From assembly GCA_029204225.1 (NCBI GenBank), contig CM055099.1:44216036-44280035 (forward strand): DNA of 64,000 nt, read 5' to 3'. This DNA is from Diphasiastrum complanatum (taxonomy: Eukaryota; Streptophyta; Lycopodiopsida; Lycopodiales; Lycopodiaceae). This document shows, in pieces, positions 1-13,296 of the stretch. Made by a program: the position numbers and the translations under genes. Below the pieces are notes generated by a model that searched no databases, had not been told where the DNA came from, and saw only the letters and a list, made by a program, of their open reading frames with translations. Positions within the stretch are counted from its first letter, which is position 1; each line of letters opens with the position of its first letter.

Positions 1-1085
1 TTTCCTTGGTGGAGCTTTAGCGGACAGTTAGCGGAAATACTTCCGCTAAATTTTGGTGGCCAGAAAAAAAAATTGGTAGATAATTTCCAGCGCCTAAGTC
101 CAGCTTGTTTGCTGGCTGTCCAGCGCCCTACTACCCATCATTTTCACTAATTTTCTCCATCGTTTTTTGCAGATTTGGTGGTGGCTGTCCAGCGCCCTGC
201 TTTCGTCGATTTTTTCGGCAGATTTTTCATTGTTTTGCAGATTTGGTAGCTGTTGTCCAGCGTCCTACTACCTCATCACTTTTGACACTTTTCGTCACCG
301 ATTGTTGACCATTTTTAATTTTGATTGGAGGCTGTCCAGCGCCCTACATCACCATTATTTTCAGCTAATTTATTCATAATTTTTCAGATTCAATTGTTGC
401 TGCCCTACTACCGTCTCATGATCAGCAGTTCTCTTCACCGACTTGCTGTCCGTTTTGGCTATTGATTGGAGGCTTATCGGTGCCTTACTTCAGCACCTTT
501 TCCAACATATTGTGGATCTTGGTAGTTGCTGCCTAGCTTCCTATTATCTCACCATTCTCGATGGATTTCTCCTTTGACTTGCTGCTCATTCTGCTGATTA
601 TTTGTTGGCGGTCTAGCACCCTCTTTCAGCACTTTTTTCAGCTTATTTGGCACGAGTTGAGGATTCAGATTGGTGGCTGGTTGGCGCATCTATTTTGTCA
701 TATCTTCAACTTGTACCTCTCTTTGTTGGCACTACTGATTGGACGACGGATTAGCACCCACCCAGGTATTGCTTGCGCTCATTTGCACTTCCTTTTTTGC
801 ACCTATTTGCTGTCTTTTTGTTCACATACTACTCTTTTCCAGCCCCCTATTTCCCTCTCATATTTGTCATTTTGCTGCCTCACACCCTCCTCCCTTTTTC
901 CATTTTGTTAGAACTTTTCTCCTTATTGCCTTGCATATTTGCTATCCATTATTCTACTTTCTCAGCCCTTATTTTCTGATTATTATCCATCTTGATTGGC
1001 TGTTTCTGTGCCATTTTCGGTGATTTTGGAAGTTAGACTGAGTTGGGGGTGACGACAAACGTCCTCTTCCCTCAGGTTTTTGTCT
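1..1085 (+). repeat. Pyrimidine-rich retroelement leader with degenerate ~70-bp repeats
   Basis: No credible gene. From about 85 to 540 a motif close to CTGTCCAGCGCCCTACTACC recurs about every 70 bases (near 113, 183, 252, 329, 400, 468 and 525), with strong decay between copies. The rest is T/C-rich. It lies directly upstream of a gypsy gag, so I read it as the untranslated leader of that element. The 5' LTR is not visible and may lie left of the window. The small open frames here are by-products of pyrimidine richness. Confidence 0.5.
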
Positions 1086-1098
1086 CTTCCTTAGTCCT

Positions 1099-2378
1099 AT
1101 GGCAACTTCTTCATTAGAAGACCCACCGCAGAGCTCTTTAGATGATCGTTTTACGCATATTGATGCCCGCATGGATCATCTTGAAAGTCGTATTGATCGT
1201 GTTCTTTCTAGCCTTGAGACTATCCTACCACGAGGGGATACCACCCCCCAGACATTCTTCATCGTCTTGGTAAAGCACGTTTATTTTTTATATTAAGTAC
1301 ACCTGCTCCTGCTCCATCTTCATCTTCAGGAGGTGCTTTTGGTAGTACGTTTGGTCTCCCTTCATATAGTGCTAGTCCTTATGAGTCTCCTTTCGGGTCT
1401 TCAGTACCACCACCTGGATTTCCCTCCGGCACCACCAGGATTTTCTTCTCCTACTTTTTCAAGTAATCATGAGCTCCATTTTGCTCGTGATTTTTGTAAT
1501 CGCATCCAGCTTACTACTTATTCTGGTTCGCCTGACGGGAATATCTTGGAAAATCGGTTCTCTAAATTAGAGACCTATTTTCTTATGTATCCCAAGACTG
1601 ACACCCAGAAAGTGCAGTCGGTTGTATTACATTTAGATGGTCTAGCTTAGACTTGGTGGCGTGTCTATCGCTCTGAGCCTACTCGTGAGGGGTTACATAT
1701 ATGGCCTACTTTTCGTCATGATCTTCGTATGGCTATGATTGACCCACAATGGTTGGTTCGCCAACGTGATCTGTTTTGTAACCTTCGCCATATTAGTGAT
1801 TTGAAGTTTACTGAGCTTTTCTACATTTTTACTAATCTTCATCCTACAGAGCTTTTTTCACGTTTTATTGCCGGTCTTAGAGGCTCTTTACGTTATGATG
1901 TCTCATCTTTTCGGCCTCCTACTCTCTCAGATGCTATCTCCTTGGCTACTACCTTGCAGTATAAGTATCCTGAGTTATCCACTTCTTCTCGTTTTTCTCC
2001 CTCTCATTCCACTGCTTCTTCTACTTTGGCTTCTTCTACTACTGTTTCTCTCGCCCTCCTACACCCCGTCCTGCCTTTGTTTGACGTTATTCAGCCGTAG
2101 AGTTCGTTGAGATTCAGCAGAAGCGCCTCTGTTATTGTTGTAACAGTCCAGATCATCTAGCCCGTGACTGCCGACAGTCTCCTAGTCCTTCCTACCGCTA
2201 TTTTTTACCATGAGGCTATTACTCCTGATCATTTTGATGTTTATATTCCAAATTCTTGATACTTCCCGATCCACATTCTGTTGATGAGCCGGCTGACCCA
2301 CTTCCTGATGATCTTGCTTCCGCCGCTTGCCATGCACAACTTGCTTATGCTACTTGGGCTGGGCATCCTGGTCCTCGT
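1099..2378 (+). pseudogene. gag: Ty3/gypsy gag remnant with CCHC zinc knuckle
   Basis: Decayed capsid gene of a Ty3/gypsy retrotransposon. An N-terminal part with heptad-like spacing (around MDHLESRIDRV, 1171-1203) is followed after a frame change by a capsid-type domain (about 1480-1980) with conserved motifs such as RIQLTTYSGSP and the TWWR block. It ends in a perfect CX2CX4HX4C zinc knuckle at 2130-2171 (CYCCNSPDHLARDC). The coding is spread over at least three frames. An in-frame TAG at 1648-1650 lies where glutamine would suit the context. About 160 bases after the knuckle may be the start of the protease region, then a copia LTR interrupts at 2379. The capsid would package element RNA in cytoplasmic particles, but this copy is dead. 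Confidence 0.8.
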
Positions 2379-3085
2379 TGTTGAATTTCACACGTGTGGA
2401 TTGTCCACTACATGTATTTGCGATCTCCTAAGGTTTAGGGTTGCACCAAGATCAAGACTAGATTGAGATTCAAGATCTATGGCAAAACACACTACTACAT
2501 GCATTCAATCACTTCCAACTCTCACTCACACGTGTGGGAAGTGTTCCAAAAGTATTCTAAGTAAAAACAAGCTGCTCTCCTCGGGTAGAGAGAGAAAAAT
2601 TATCATGAGCTCTCGGGTAAAGAGAGAAAGCTAGAAGTTCAATGACACTCAAAATCCTTTCAATCTCAAAATCAATTAGATCCAAATGAGGAGTACAATG
2701 ATACTAGTAGATCCATGAGCTACCACTATGCTTAACTATAATTGGATCACACTTTGCCACCTCTTAATTCTATTGGACTATATTCAAAGCACACCTCAAA
2801 TTCCTATTGGACCACACATGGTTCCACCTCTAAATCCTATTGGATCTCTTAAACTGCATCAAACAAAAGCAATTACACTTGTCTACACTCTAATTGGCAC
2901 AAGTTTGGCCTCCTACTCTATTTTGGCTCAATAGTGGCATTACAAGTGAAAATGGATAATTTGCCATCTATGCGAAATTTGACCCTATCAACATCCTACA
3001 CCTAAATGCTTGACCTATGAAATTCTATGAGATCCCTATATCAAACATTTTTATTTATTTTACAATTCTCCACACGTGGGAACAT
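2379..3085 (-). repeat. Copia LTR, subfamily A (truncated, minus orientation)
   Basis: On the plus strand this begins TGTTGAATTTCACACGTGTG. The sequence recurs as an LTR at 14948-15759 and 27646-28448, and in a related subfamily at 7052-7789 and 30691-31428. It contains two CACACGTGTG palindromes. Compared with full copies, it lacks the first ~100 bases of the LTR and jumps at about 3085 straight into internal sequence. It is inserted in the gypsy remnant on its left. Confidence 0.8.
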
Positions 3086-3945
3086 TCTTGGAAGGTACTA
3101 GATCACTTGAGAAGTTTGTAAATCTTTTTGAGTGGATCATTTGGTATGCATAAGAAATGAAGATCAGCCAAGGGATCCATCATAGCAGCACCCTCACCAT
3201 ATCCATGATAAGATCTCTTTGGTAGAGATCTCTTGCCAATGCCTTTGAAGAGTGCTCCACCAATATGCCACTATGATCATGGCTTCCTCCATGCTTGATG
3301 ATGATCTTTGCTTTGAAAGTTCCACTTGCGTGATGGATGCACCATAAATAGAGAAATCTGAGGCTTCCAAGCCGTGAAACAATGATGATTATCAAGATTA
3401 TGCTTTCTAGCTTGACTAGAATTAGAAGCATGAGAGGTATCCTCCTCCTCCTCTCCATCTTGGTCTTTAGCTTTGTCATTAGAGAAGTGATGGTGTTGCT
3501 TTTTACTCCTTTCTTTGTGCTTGGCAAATAGAACTTTGCCATCATCATGATTGAGTGATAGCTTGTCCATCCTCAAGAGTTTGTACTCTTGTCTTGATTC
3601 TCAGAAATAAGCACACTTTGAAGGGCCTCCAAACTTGGTAGCTCCTCCTTAATGGCATAGGATTGGACAAGGTTGTCATATTCATCTCTCAAGCCATTGA
3701 GAATGACTTGGACTAGCTCACTTTGATTGATTGAGTCACCAATACATGCAAGCTCCCTATGAATATCCTTGACTCTCAAACATAATTAGATGCACTCTCA
3801 TCACTCTTTTGACTACTTTGGAATATCTGATTTTAAGAGTGAGGAGCCTAGAGGTGTTCTTAGCCTCATAGATGGACTTGAGACAATCCCAAGCTTTCTT
3901 GAATGTAGAACAATCACCAATCTCCCTCAATACATTACCAATGAG
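3086..3945 (-). pseudogene. gag: Copia remnant: gag joined to the element's 3' region
   Basis: Read on the minus strand, 3945 to about 3549 encodes part of a copia gag (UBN2-like): blocks NVLREIGDC, AKNTSRPLTLK, VKDIHRELACIGDSIN and LVQVILNGL. From about 3548 to 3100 follows a stretch that also occurs on the plus strand at 14570-14940, just before an LTR, so it is the element's 3' internal region. Protease, integrase, RT and RNase H are absent: gag is fused directly to the 3' region by a large internal deletion. At about 3945 the sequence switches to plus-strand pol of a related copy, forming an inverted junction. It is a non-coding relic. Confidence 0.75.
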
Positions 3946-6900
3946 AAGGAAGACACTATTGCAAGTGATGGAGAGGGATCTCTTATGGTCTCTAGTTTCT
4001 CATCTACTCCTTTCAAGAAGGACGGCCTATGGTATATTGATAGTGGAGCCTCTTCACATATGTGTAGCTCCAAGGACTCTTTCTCTTCTATTGCACCTTA
4101 TGATGGAGTCAAGAAATCAATATACACTGCAAACGATTTTAAACTGTCCTATTGAAGGCATAGGGAACATTCCCTTGAATCTTGCATCCTCTAAAGTTCT
4201 TTCTCTCTCTAAAGTTCTTTATGTACCTAAGCTTACCAAGAATCTTATTAGTGTTGGCCAATTGCTTGATAATGGCCTTGATGTAAAATTCAATGTTGAT
4301 ACTTGCACTATCAAGAAGAATGATGAGATACTTGCATTAGAATCTAGATTTGGTGGCATCTATAAACTAGATCCAAATGAGTATGTGAATGCTTGTGATG
4401 TTGCTCTTGTGAACAAGCTCTCTATGGAGGAATTATGGCATAGGAAGTTGGACATCCCAACTACAAATCCATGCTCTCTATGATCAAAGAAGCCGAAGCA
4501 ATTGGCTTGCCAAAGTCACTCTCCAAGAAGATCAAGCCTTGTGAGGCTTGTGCTATTGCTAAATCTCACAAAAAGCCATTTACAAGATCTTCTATTAAAG
4601 CAAGCATCCTTTGGACTTAATCCACTCGGATGTGAATTTCTCATCAACTACAAGCAAGGGTGGAGCCACTTGTTTTGTTACTTTTATTGATGATTACACA
4701 AGATTCACTTGGATATATCTTCTTGCTTCTAAATCTATGGTGTTTGATCATTTCCTTATTTTCAAAGCTTATGTAGAGAAGCAATTCTCATTCAAGATTA
4801 AAGCTCTTAGAAGTGATGGAGGTGGTGATATATCTCCAGTAAATTTCAAGATTTTTGTGAGCTTGAAGGCATTAAAAGAGAGTTCTCTTGTGCCTACTCC
4901 TCCATCTCAAAATGGAGTGTCCGAGAGAAAGAATAGATCTCTATGTGAATGTGCAAAATCTATGAGAATTGAGGCATCTTTGCCCAAAGATTTTTGGGGA
5001 GAAGCCATTAATTGTGCAAATTATCTTTGCAATAGGCTCCCACATATGGCTCTTGGAGGAAAGTCACCATATGAAATCTTATTTTTGAAGAAGCCTAAGG
5101 TTGATCGCCTTAGAGTTTTTGGATGCTTATGCTTTGTCCATATTCCCTTGGAAACAAGGAAGAAGGAAGATCCTAGTGCATGCAAAGGGATCATGGTTGG
5201 ATACTCATCCACCAAGAAGGCCTATAGAGTCTTTATACTCTCTACTTCTCAAGTTATTGAAAGTAGAGATGTTGTCTTTCATGAAGGTCAACACTCATCT
5301 TTTGAAGAGGCCGAGATCAAGAAATCTATGGATGCATCATCAATTATTGATTTTGAAGACAATCATGATGTGATGGGGTCGAGATTTGGAGAAAGACTCT
5401 CCACGGATTTTCTCACCAAGAAGATCCATGAGAGATAGATCCGAGCCTAAGAGGCTCTCATATGTTGACAAAGGCAAACAAGTGGATCTTGATTCCACTA
5501 ATTATGTTTTTTATGTCTCTCATGAAAGAGCCAAAGAATGTACAAGAGGCACTCAATACCAAGGAGTGATATGATGCCATGAAGCAAGAGTATGATGCAT
5601 TGATCACCAACAATACTTGGGAGCTTGTGGATCCTCCATCCAATAAGCATGTGATTGGCTACAAGTGGGTATTTTGAATCAAGTTCAATCATGATGGAAC
5701 CATCAACAAGCATAAAGCAAGATTATGTGCCAAAGGATTTGCTCAAATACATGGTCTTGATTATGAGGAGACCTTTGCAAAGATGGTGACAGTAAGAATT
5801 CTTATTTCTCTTGCTTGTTTTTTCAAGTGGAAGGTGTTCCAATTAGATGTATCCAATGCTTTTCTAAATGGTTATCTTGAGGAGGAGATCCATATGGAAC
5901 AACCTCAAGGATTCATCAAGGATGAGTCCAAAGGTGCTTGCTCTTCAAAAGTCTTTATGGACTCAAGCAAGCACCAAGATCATGGTATTCAAGACTTATC
6001 TCACTAGGATTTACTCTTAGTGACTATGATCCTTCCATGTATCTAAAGTTTGTTGATAGCAATATTGTCATTCTTCTAATTTATGTTGATGACATTATTC
6101 TTTGTGGAAGTTGTCTCAAGCTAGTTGATGAAACCAAGCTAGCACTTGGATGTGAGTTTAAAATGCAAGATCTAGAAGAGATAACATTACATCCTAGGCC
6201 TAGAAATTGATTTTTATGAAAATCATGTCTTTATATGCCAATCTAGATATGTTGAAAAAATTTCATATGGAAAATTCTAAGAGCATAGATACTCCAATGG
6301 AGCAAATTGTAAAAGATCCTAATAAAGGTGATGAAAGATCCTTTGAGGACATCACACTTTTTAGGAGTCTTGTCGGCTCCTTGATTTGGCTTACCATTAT
6401 AGGCCCGATCTAAGTTTTTGTGTGCACAAATTGAGTCAATTTATGCAAGATCCTAAGATCCATCATTGGAAGATGGCCAAGAGGATTCTAAGATATGTAT
6501 CTTCATCTTGTGATTATGGTCTACTCTATAAAAGTGAAGATCTATCCATTGTTGGCTACTCGGATTCGGACTTTGCAAGTGACAAGATGGATCAAAAGTC
6601 TATTAGTGCATACACTATCTTTCTTGGAGACAATCTAATATCTTGGCTTTCCAAAAAGCAAGATACTATATCTCTCTCTTCATGTGAGGCCGAGTACAAA
6701 GCACTCACTACAACTACCAAAGAGGTGCTTTGGATCAAGAGGTTATTAATGGAGCTAAAGTGCATCAAGGAGGATGATCTACCAATGATCAAGTGTGATA
6801 ACATCTCGGCCCAAGCTCTTGCCAATAATCCCATATTTCATGCAAGAAACAAGCACATAGAAGTGGCACACCATTTTGTGAGAGAAAAGCTTATTGGAGG

Positions 6901-7036
6901 AGAAATCTATTTGGAGCAGGTCAACTCGTCCTCTTGTATTGCTGATCTACTCACCAAGCCTTTGAGCAAAAGTGCTTTCATCAAGCATAGATCTAATCTT
7001 GGAGTTATATCAAGATCAATGCTCAAATCTTCATAG
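3946..7036 (+). pseudogene. pol: Ty1/copia pol remnant: protease, integrase, RT, RNase H
   Basis: Copia polyprotein in normal domain order but scattered over all three frames. Aspartic protease: DSGASSHMC near 4041. GAG-pre-integrase: ELWHRKLD near 4430. Integrase core: 4611-5180, with FIDDYTRFTWIYLL and LRSDGGGD, then QNGVSERKNR and the VFGCLCFVHIP C-terminal block. Reverse transcriptase: about 5640-6210, with FQLDVSNAFLNGYLEEEI and the catalytic YVDDIIL near 6083. RNase H: 6386-6990, with DSDFASD, SCEAEYKAL and KHIEVAHHFVRE. The reading frame breaks at least seven times, so no polyprotein can be made. The last frame ends just before a short purine tract and the LTR at 7052. In the family this polyprotein makes and integrates the element cDNA. 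Confidence 0.9.
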
Positions 7037-7051
7037 ATAATTTTTTAGGAG

Positions 7052-7789
7052 TGTGAAGAATTGAAAAAGATTATCTATGTTAGATATAGGGGTCTTATGT
7101 TTTTTACATCAAGCATCTAGGTGTAGGATGTTGATAGGAATAAATTTGGCATAGATGGCAAATTATGCATTTCCACTTGTAATGCCACTATTGAGCCAAA
7201 ATAGAGTAAGAGGCTAAACACATGCCAATTAGAGTGTAGACAAGTGTAATGCTTTTTTTTGATGAATTCCAAGAGGTCCAATAGGATTTAGAGGTGGAAC
7301 CTTGTGAGGTCCAATAGGAAATTGAGGTGTGCTTGAATATAGTCCAATAGAATTAAGAGGTGCATGGATCAATGGTCCAATAAGATCAAGAGGTGACAAA
7401 GTATGGTCCAATCATTGTTAAGCATAGTGGTAGCTCGTGGATCTACTAGTATCATTGTACTCCTCATTTTTGAAGCTAATTGATTTGGTGATTTTATGGA
7501 TTTTGTGAGTTATTGGATTTCTAGCTTTCTCTCTCTACCCGAGAGCTCATGATGCTTTTTCTCTCTCTATCCAAGGAGAGCAGCTTGTTTTTACTTGGAT
7601 TATTTTTTGAATACTTCCCACACGTGTGAGTGAGAGTTCGAAGTGTTTGAATGCATGTAGTAGTGTGTTTTTGCCATAGGATCTAAGATTGATCTTGAAT
7701 CTCAATCTAATCTTAATCTTGGTGCATCTACACACCTTAGGAGATCACAAGTACATGTTGTGGACAATCCACACGTGTGAAATTCAACA
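7052..7789 (+). repeat. Copia 3' LTR, subfamily B (738 bp)
   Basis: It starts TGTGAAGAATTG just after a short purine run (AGGAG, 7047-7051) and ends AATTCAACA at 7789, so it has TG...CA ends. The copy at 30691-31428 has the same length on the opposite strand and is nearly identical by eye. Subfamily A LTRs (about 803-812 bp) share the right-hand ~660 bases but differ in the first part. It contains two ACACGTGTG palindromes. Confidence 0.85.
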
Positions 7790-8118
7790 TTTGGATCATT
7801 GGATTAGACTAAGTGGTGGCTAAGAGATTGCATATCAAGATTTTAAGCATCTGCATGTAGATTTGGAATATTCAATTTTTTGTGATTTTGTCAAAACCCT
7901 AATTTTGATTGGGTCTCTAAATAGTGAGGTTGCTGGACTTCATTTTAGTGTGTTTCAATCTTAGGAAGTGGCAAGAGTCATTAGATTGAGGATAGATCAT
8001 AGGTTGAATTGAGTAGTTTCAAATCTTTGTGATTTCTCTTTGAAAACATTTGTTGTTGTTCAAAGGAGTGCTTTGTGCATTGAAACAGGTTGAAAGAGAA
8101 GATCAGGTCATTGCTACA
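7790..8118 (+). other. Untranslated leader of a second copia family
   Basis: No gene. The same sequence is found inverted at about 39190-39560, again next to the start of the same gag, so this is a conserved 5' leader. The 5' LTR and PBS of this copy are not seen. The neighbouring subfamily B LTR belongs to the other copia family. Confidence 0.6.
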
Positions 8119-8850
8119 TGGCAACATCAAGTGGAGTCATACTGAAAGCCAATGATACACTTACCTCAAGTAACTATTCATTGTGGAAAGTGAGGATGGA
8201 ATCACTTCTTGAGATGAATGATATTCTCAAGGAGGTTGGTAAGAGTACTTCATCTAAGGACACTTAGGATTCATTGAAGAAGCTTTATGAATCCAAATCT
8301 AATTCTAGAGTGTTGACTCTAAGAAGGCAAATCTTTTCTTGTTTGCAAAAGAGTAAAGAAAGTTCAAATACTTTTATTTTGAGGATGAAAGCATTGAATA
8401 ATGAGTTGGCTTGCATTGATGAAAGCATTAAGGAAGGAGAGCTTGTTCAAGTTATTCTTAATGGATCGTTGATTGCTCATGCTAACATTGTTCAAAGTAT
8501 TTATGTTCAAAAGACTTTGCCAAGTTTAATAGATCTTCAAGAGATCTTGATCAATGAAGAATATAGGCTTCAAGCAAGAGGTGGATCTACATCGACACTT
8601 CAAGAGGAGGCTATGTTCACAAAGGGCAAAACCAAAAGTAAGTGGTCTAAAGGGAAACTGCAAGGGGAGACTTCTTCAAGTGTCAAAAGAAAGATAGATC
8701 AAAGCGCAAGTGCTTCTATTGTGGCATCAAAGGACACTTTGCAAGTGAGTGCTACAAGAAGAAGAGAGATTAAGGAGACAAGCAAGGTAATCTTACTCTT
8801 GATGAGGATGGTTTGGATGTTCAAGATGCAAATGATGATGCTTTTGTAAT
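8119..8850 (+). pseudogene. gag: Copia family 2 gag remnant with zinc knuckle
   Basis: The start at 8119 (MATSSGVILKAN) matches the inverted copy at 39186 (MATSSGYMLEG). Blocks typical of copia gag follow: NYSLWKVRMESLL, FILRMKALNNELACIDESI and ELVQVILNG. An in-frame TAG at 8265-8267 and later shifts break it. The CCHC knuckle (CFYCGIKGHFASEC) is intact at 8711-8752 but in a different frame from the main gag ORF. Gag would coat element RNA. This copy is inactive. Confidence 0.85.
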
Positions 8851-8869
8851 GTCTTCATGTATGATTGCT

Positions 8870-9700
8870 AATGATGGAGATCTAGATCCATGGTGGATTG
8901 ATAGTGGAGCAAGTTCACACATGACTTTTCACAAAGAGAACTTCACTTCTTTGTTGGCATATGGAGATGACAAGAGGGTGATCTACACGGCCAATGACGG
9001 TGAGTGTGCAATCAAAGGGATTGGCACAATTCCTATTTCTCTCTCCACAAACATGAATGTTCATTTGGAGGATGTCTTGTTTATTCCATCTATTACCAAC
9101 AATTTGCTTAGTGTGAGTCATTTGCTAAGTAAAGGCCTCAAAGTGAGTTTGATGGAGATGCTTGTATGATAAAAAGGAAGGATGTCTTGATTGGAAAAGG
9201 TAAAAGGCAAGAGAAATTGTTCAAACTAGATGCTTGTGTTATTGCTAAGCAAGTTGGATGTGTTGCAAGGGAGCAAATTTCTATTCAAGAGGTTTGGAAC
9301 AAAAGGATGGGACACCTCAACTTCAAGTCTTTGGAGGTAATGGCAAGGAAGAAGGTTGTGATTGGTTTTCCAAGTTCCTTAAGTAGTGTCAAGCATGTTT
9401 GTGAGTCTTGTGCTTTGTCTAAGTCACATAGACTACCTTATACTAGATCTATATCTAGATCTACAAAGCCTTTTCAAATAGTACATTCGAATATTAATGG
9501 AATTACTACAATTAGCAATAGTGGAGCTAAGATGTATGTAACTTTCATTGATGATTTTAGTAGATTTTGTTGGATCTATCTACTAAAGAGCAAAGATGAA
9601 GTATATGATGTCTTTGTTAAGTTCAAGAATGCAAGGGAGAACCAATTTTCCACAAGGATCAAGTGCTTAAGAAGTGACAATGGTGGTGAGTACATATTGC
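8870..9700 (+). pseudogene. pol: Copia family 2 protease and truncated integrase
   Basis: Protease: WWIDSGASSHMTF near 8893, with intact DSG, followed by the LLSVSHLLSKGL block. A frame change near 9165 leads into GAG-pre-integrase (NKRMGHLNFKSLEVMA, with the C-X2-C CESCALSK) and the integrase core (KMYVTFIDDFSRFCWIYLLKS, ending at CLRSDNGGEY near 9690). Sequence then becomes unrelated, so integrase is cut shortly after its second catalytic Asp and RT/RNase H are missing. No 3' LTR follows. Confidence 0.85.
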
Positions 9701-12700
9701 ATTTATGCCACGCAAATCTAGAACCAGTCTTGTACAGTTTTTGATCAATGACAGTGGATGGAATTGACTTATGACAAGTTCTATGAGAAGTTGTAGGATA
9801 TACCGTGAAGTTCAACTTTTGCTTTTCAAGCTCTCAACTGTCCAGTGAAATTTTCTGGTCTTTATGGCAAAATAGTAACTACAGTACTTGTGTAAGCTTG
9901 CACTTAGGTTAGTTTACATAATGCGTTTGTAGATTTTTTCAGCAACCTTTTCTTAATATTTTTGAAGCAGATTTAGTATAGGATAACATAGAGGCTGTCT
10001 GTTTCTTCACTTTTGTAGATTTTGTCAGCGAGCTTTTCTACATGTTCTTAATGCAGGTTTGCTATAGGATAAATTGAAAAGGCTGTTTGTTTCTTCACTT
10101 GAACCAAGAAATTGTCCTAGATATTGGACTGTATCTAAAATTTAAAGAGTATTTTATGGCTTGCATTTTATGTTGTATGTATGATTATGTTTAACGTACA
10201 CCATACATGTAATTTGTAAAATATTCGTTATGTGACATCATCCAAGACCTCATACATTTCGGGTTTTTATCAGCCCAAGCAGTTCATTTTGCAGTTGCAC
10301 AATTTGCATCTATGCATAGTCACTGCTACATTTGTGTTATTTCATGCTAGACTTTGAAGCATTTTTGTTAAACATATAAAAGTTGATCATATAAGCAGAT
10401 TCTCAAATGGAAGTTTTGTATAATTCATTTTCTAATTAATGAGAGCATCTCAATTTGTTTGCATTTAGTCAAGTATGTCCATCTCAATTTTATAAATGTA
10501 GAGCCATCAATTATATAGTTAGCAAGAAAGACTAGGAATAATTTTATGTAGGACAGAAGGATGCAAATGAAAAGTTAAAAGTTTTTAAACTCTAGAAAAA
10601 AGATTTGTATAGAGGAAGGCAAGGCACATTTTACACAAGAAATAAAAGGTTATCAATATACAAAGTTGAAGTTCTAAAAGTCCAAAAAAAAAAAATTGCA
10701 GGAAAAGTGCCACTGTCAAGAAGTTTTCCAAGCACTGGTGCCTGCCTACACACCAGCAGATAAAAGGCTAAGAGGAGAGAGGTCCGTACTAGGCAACATA
10801 ACTGCTGACTAGGGCAGAACATGTTTTCCACATCATTAGCATGTTCTTGGTTCCACTAGGAATACAAGTCCCTAGAGCCTTCTACATGCTTGTGTGCAGA
10901 AAATGTCCTACCCCTTTGAGTTGCTTAAAGTTTATCTTATTGGATTGGCCTTCTTGAGAAGCCTTTGAATCATCTTCTTGTGACTTGTCATTGCTTCTTT
11001 GTGTAACATAAATTGTGGCAAATGCAATGTCAAGCACATTCCAAACATTGAGGTTTCTAATGAGCTTGAAAAACATTGCAATGGGGACCATTTGGCTTAT
11101 TATTTGGGGACCTTAGGGTCCAAAAAGCAAAAGTTGAAAATTATGGAGTTCCAAACACATTCCAAACATTAAGGTTTCAAACGAGTTTGACAAACATTGC
11201 AATGGGTTTGAATGCAACATTGTGACTAGGCATGCATTTTTTTCAATAAGGCAACTCTAAAATGATAACTATGATTACATGTCTTTCAATGGGCACATAA
11301 ATATTGGTAAACCCACTCCTTTTAGGTTGATGATGCTTAATACAATTTGTTAGATCTTGGCTTGATTAAAATTTAAGATAGCAAATTTTGCACTTACATA
11401 GTTAAGCATGTTCTTTTTGGAGTATTACCTAGATATTTGCATATAAGTATAGAAATATTTGAGCAATAATTCTATATCCTTTGGGAACAAAAAGTTGACA
11501 TGACTATATGTTTGCAAAATAAATATCCTAGTGTCCATGTGATTAGATGAACCAAAATTTAATATGCATAATTCATCGTGATCACATCCTTGATTTTGAC
11601 ACATGACAAGGGCTATTTTCTCATGATTAAATAAGTGATTTTTAAAAGCAGAAATCTAAAAAACTCCATTTTATAAACTATTGTTTCATAATTTAGATCT
11701 CCATAAGTTTCAAAGGCATTAAATAAGCCACTTATCTTGGATAGCATGGTTTCTCAAGATACTCTTAACAATTGGGTATCACGGCTAGAGTGATATAGTA
11801 GTTGTTAATTAGCTTGTGCATTCATTTTAATATAGTAGCAGTCTCAATGTACATTAACTAGAAATTGGAGAAAAGTTCATATAGAGAAAGGTTTGAATAA
11901 TCTTCAAAAGTAATATTTTGACAATGTCTATAAATTTAAAAATGTATGGCACATTTCTTTTCAGAGATAAGATGTGAGCAGAAATAAATATAAGCTATAC
12001 AACTCAAATGAGCATGTCTGACACTCTAGTTTGAAAAAAAAATCATCTTATTTTACTTGGGCTCCTACTTGTAATTGATAGCATACTACATTTTTTGAGG
12101 GACATACATAATATACAAAATTGATGTTTATACAATGCCATACATGCTATTTTATAACTATCTTCATCAATATGAAAGATATAGTAATGAAATGTGCAAC
12201 ACAAAAACATAACTTTTTTGTTCTAGCTTGTATTGATTTCTTATTATCGATTTTATCATGCTTCAAATAATTGAAAATAACAATGAGTTCCTAATGTTAC
12301 CCTAGTAGTAATATGCCTTCTTGAACAAAATCAATCATATGATGTAAGTAGTGTTTGCAAGCCTTTTGAAGCATATTGGCATATCTTCTTGGTGGATTCA
12401 TGTGATTCTTGAAAGCACGTAAAAGGTTCTATTGTCTTTCAAAAATGAATAGAACCTCCTTGCAAAATATTTATTCATGGTGAAAAGAGCAAAAACAATA
12501 TAATGTACATATGTTTAATGCCTAAACAATGGGCACTCACATCAATATAGTTGCAAGTCATGCTCAGATATGTTGTTAGGAAGATGTGATAATTATGCAT
12601 CACCAATTGCACCTCAAACTCACGTATACATGTTGCCTCCAAAGTATAAACAAATAGTATTTTCATCTATTATCAAAATAGTACAGTATAAAAATAAGCC

Positions 12701-13296
12701 CTAGGTCGGAGGAGTTAGAAAATTTTCTCACCAAGTGGATGAGTCTAACATTCATGAGGTGTCTATAGCTAGTATTATAGTTTTCATGAAAGTAGGCATG
12801 TAGAAGAATGAGCATCTTTGGAATAATGGATTCAAACATTCTAGCATGATATACATTCTATGAGCTGTATATAATGACTTTTTTATAACTAACTAACATC
12901 TTAGCTACCTCTTAGAACATGAACATGTCATCAACTGTGAATATCATGATTGGGAATTATGCTTGAGATTAATTTGAAAACAAATGTTTGTGATTATAAT
13001 ACTTAAGAGTAAATCAAAGAAATGCAAAGGATCTAGAAATAGTGTTGTCATGACAACAATAAGTGCTATAAAGCACAAGCTTATTATGAGAATAATGCAA
13101 GCAACACACGGTTGGTACAAGTTATCAACAATCTTATCAACCAAAGGAAATTATTGTTTTGTATGTTAAAGATTGCAATCAAGAAAACAAATTCACTAAA
13201 AAAAAAAAAGAGAAACATTTATAGTTATATGTTCAAAGGAGCATAAAGAAGTGTTATTTATTAGTTGGTAAGGCGGTGGCAAGGTAACTAGTTTTG

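Noticed and set aside
3180-3548. 122-codon minus ORF near the copia gag remnant
   Set aside because: The sequence is a repeated 3' internal segment of copia; the frame is on one strand here and the opposite sense at 14570, with no domain.
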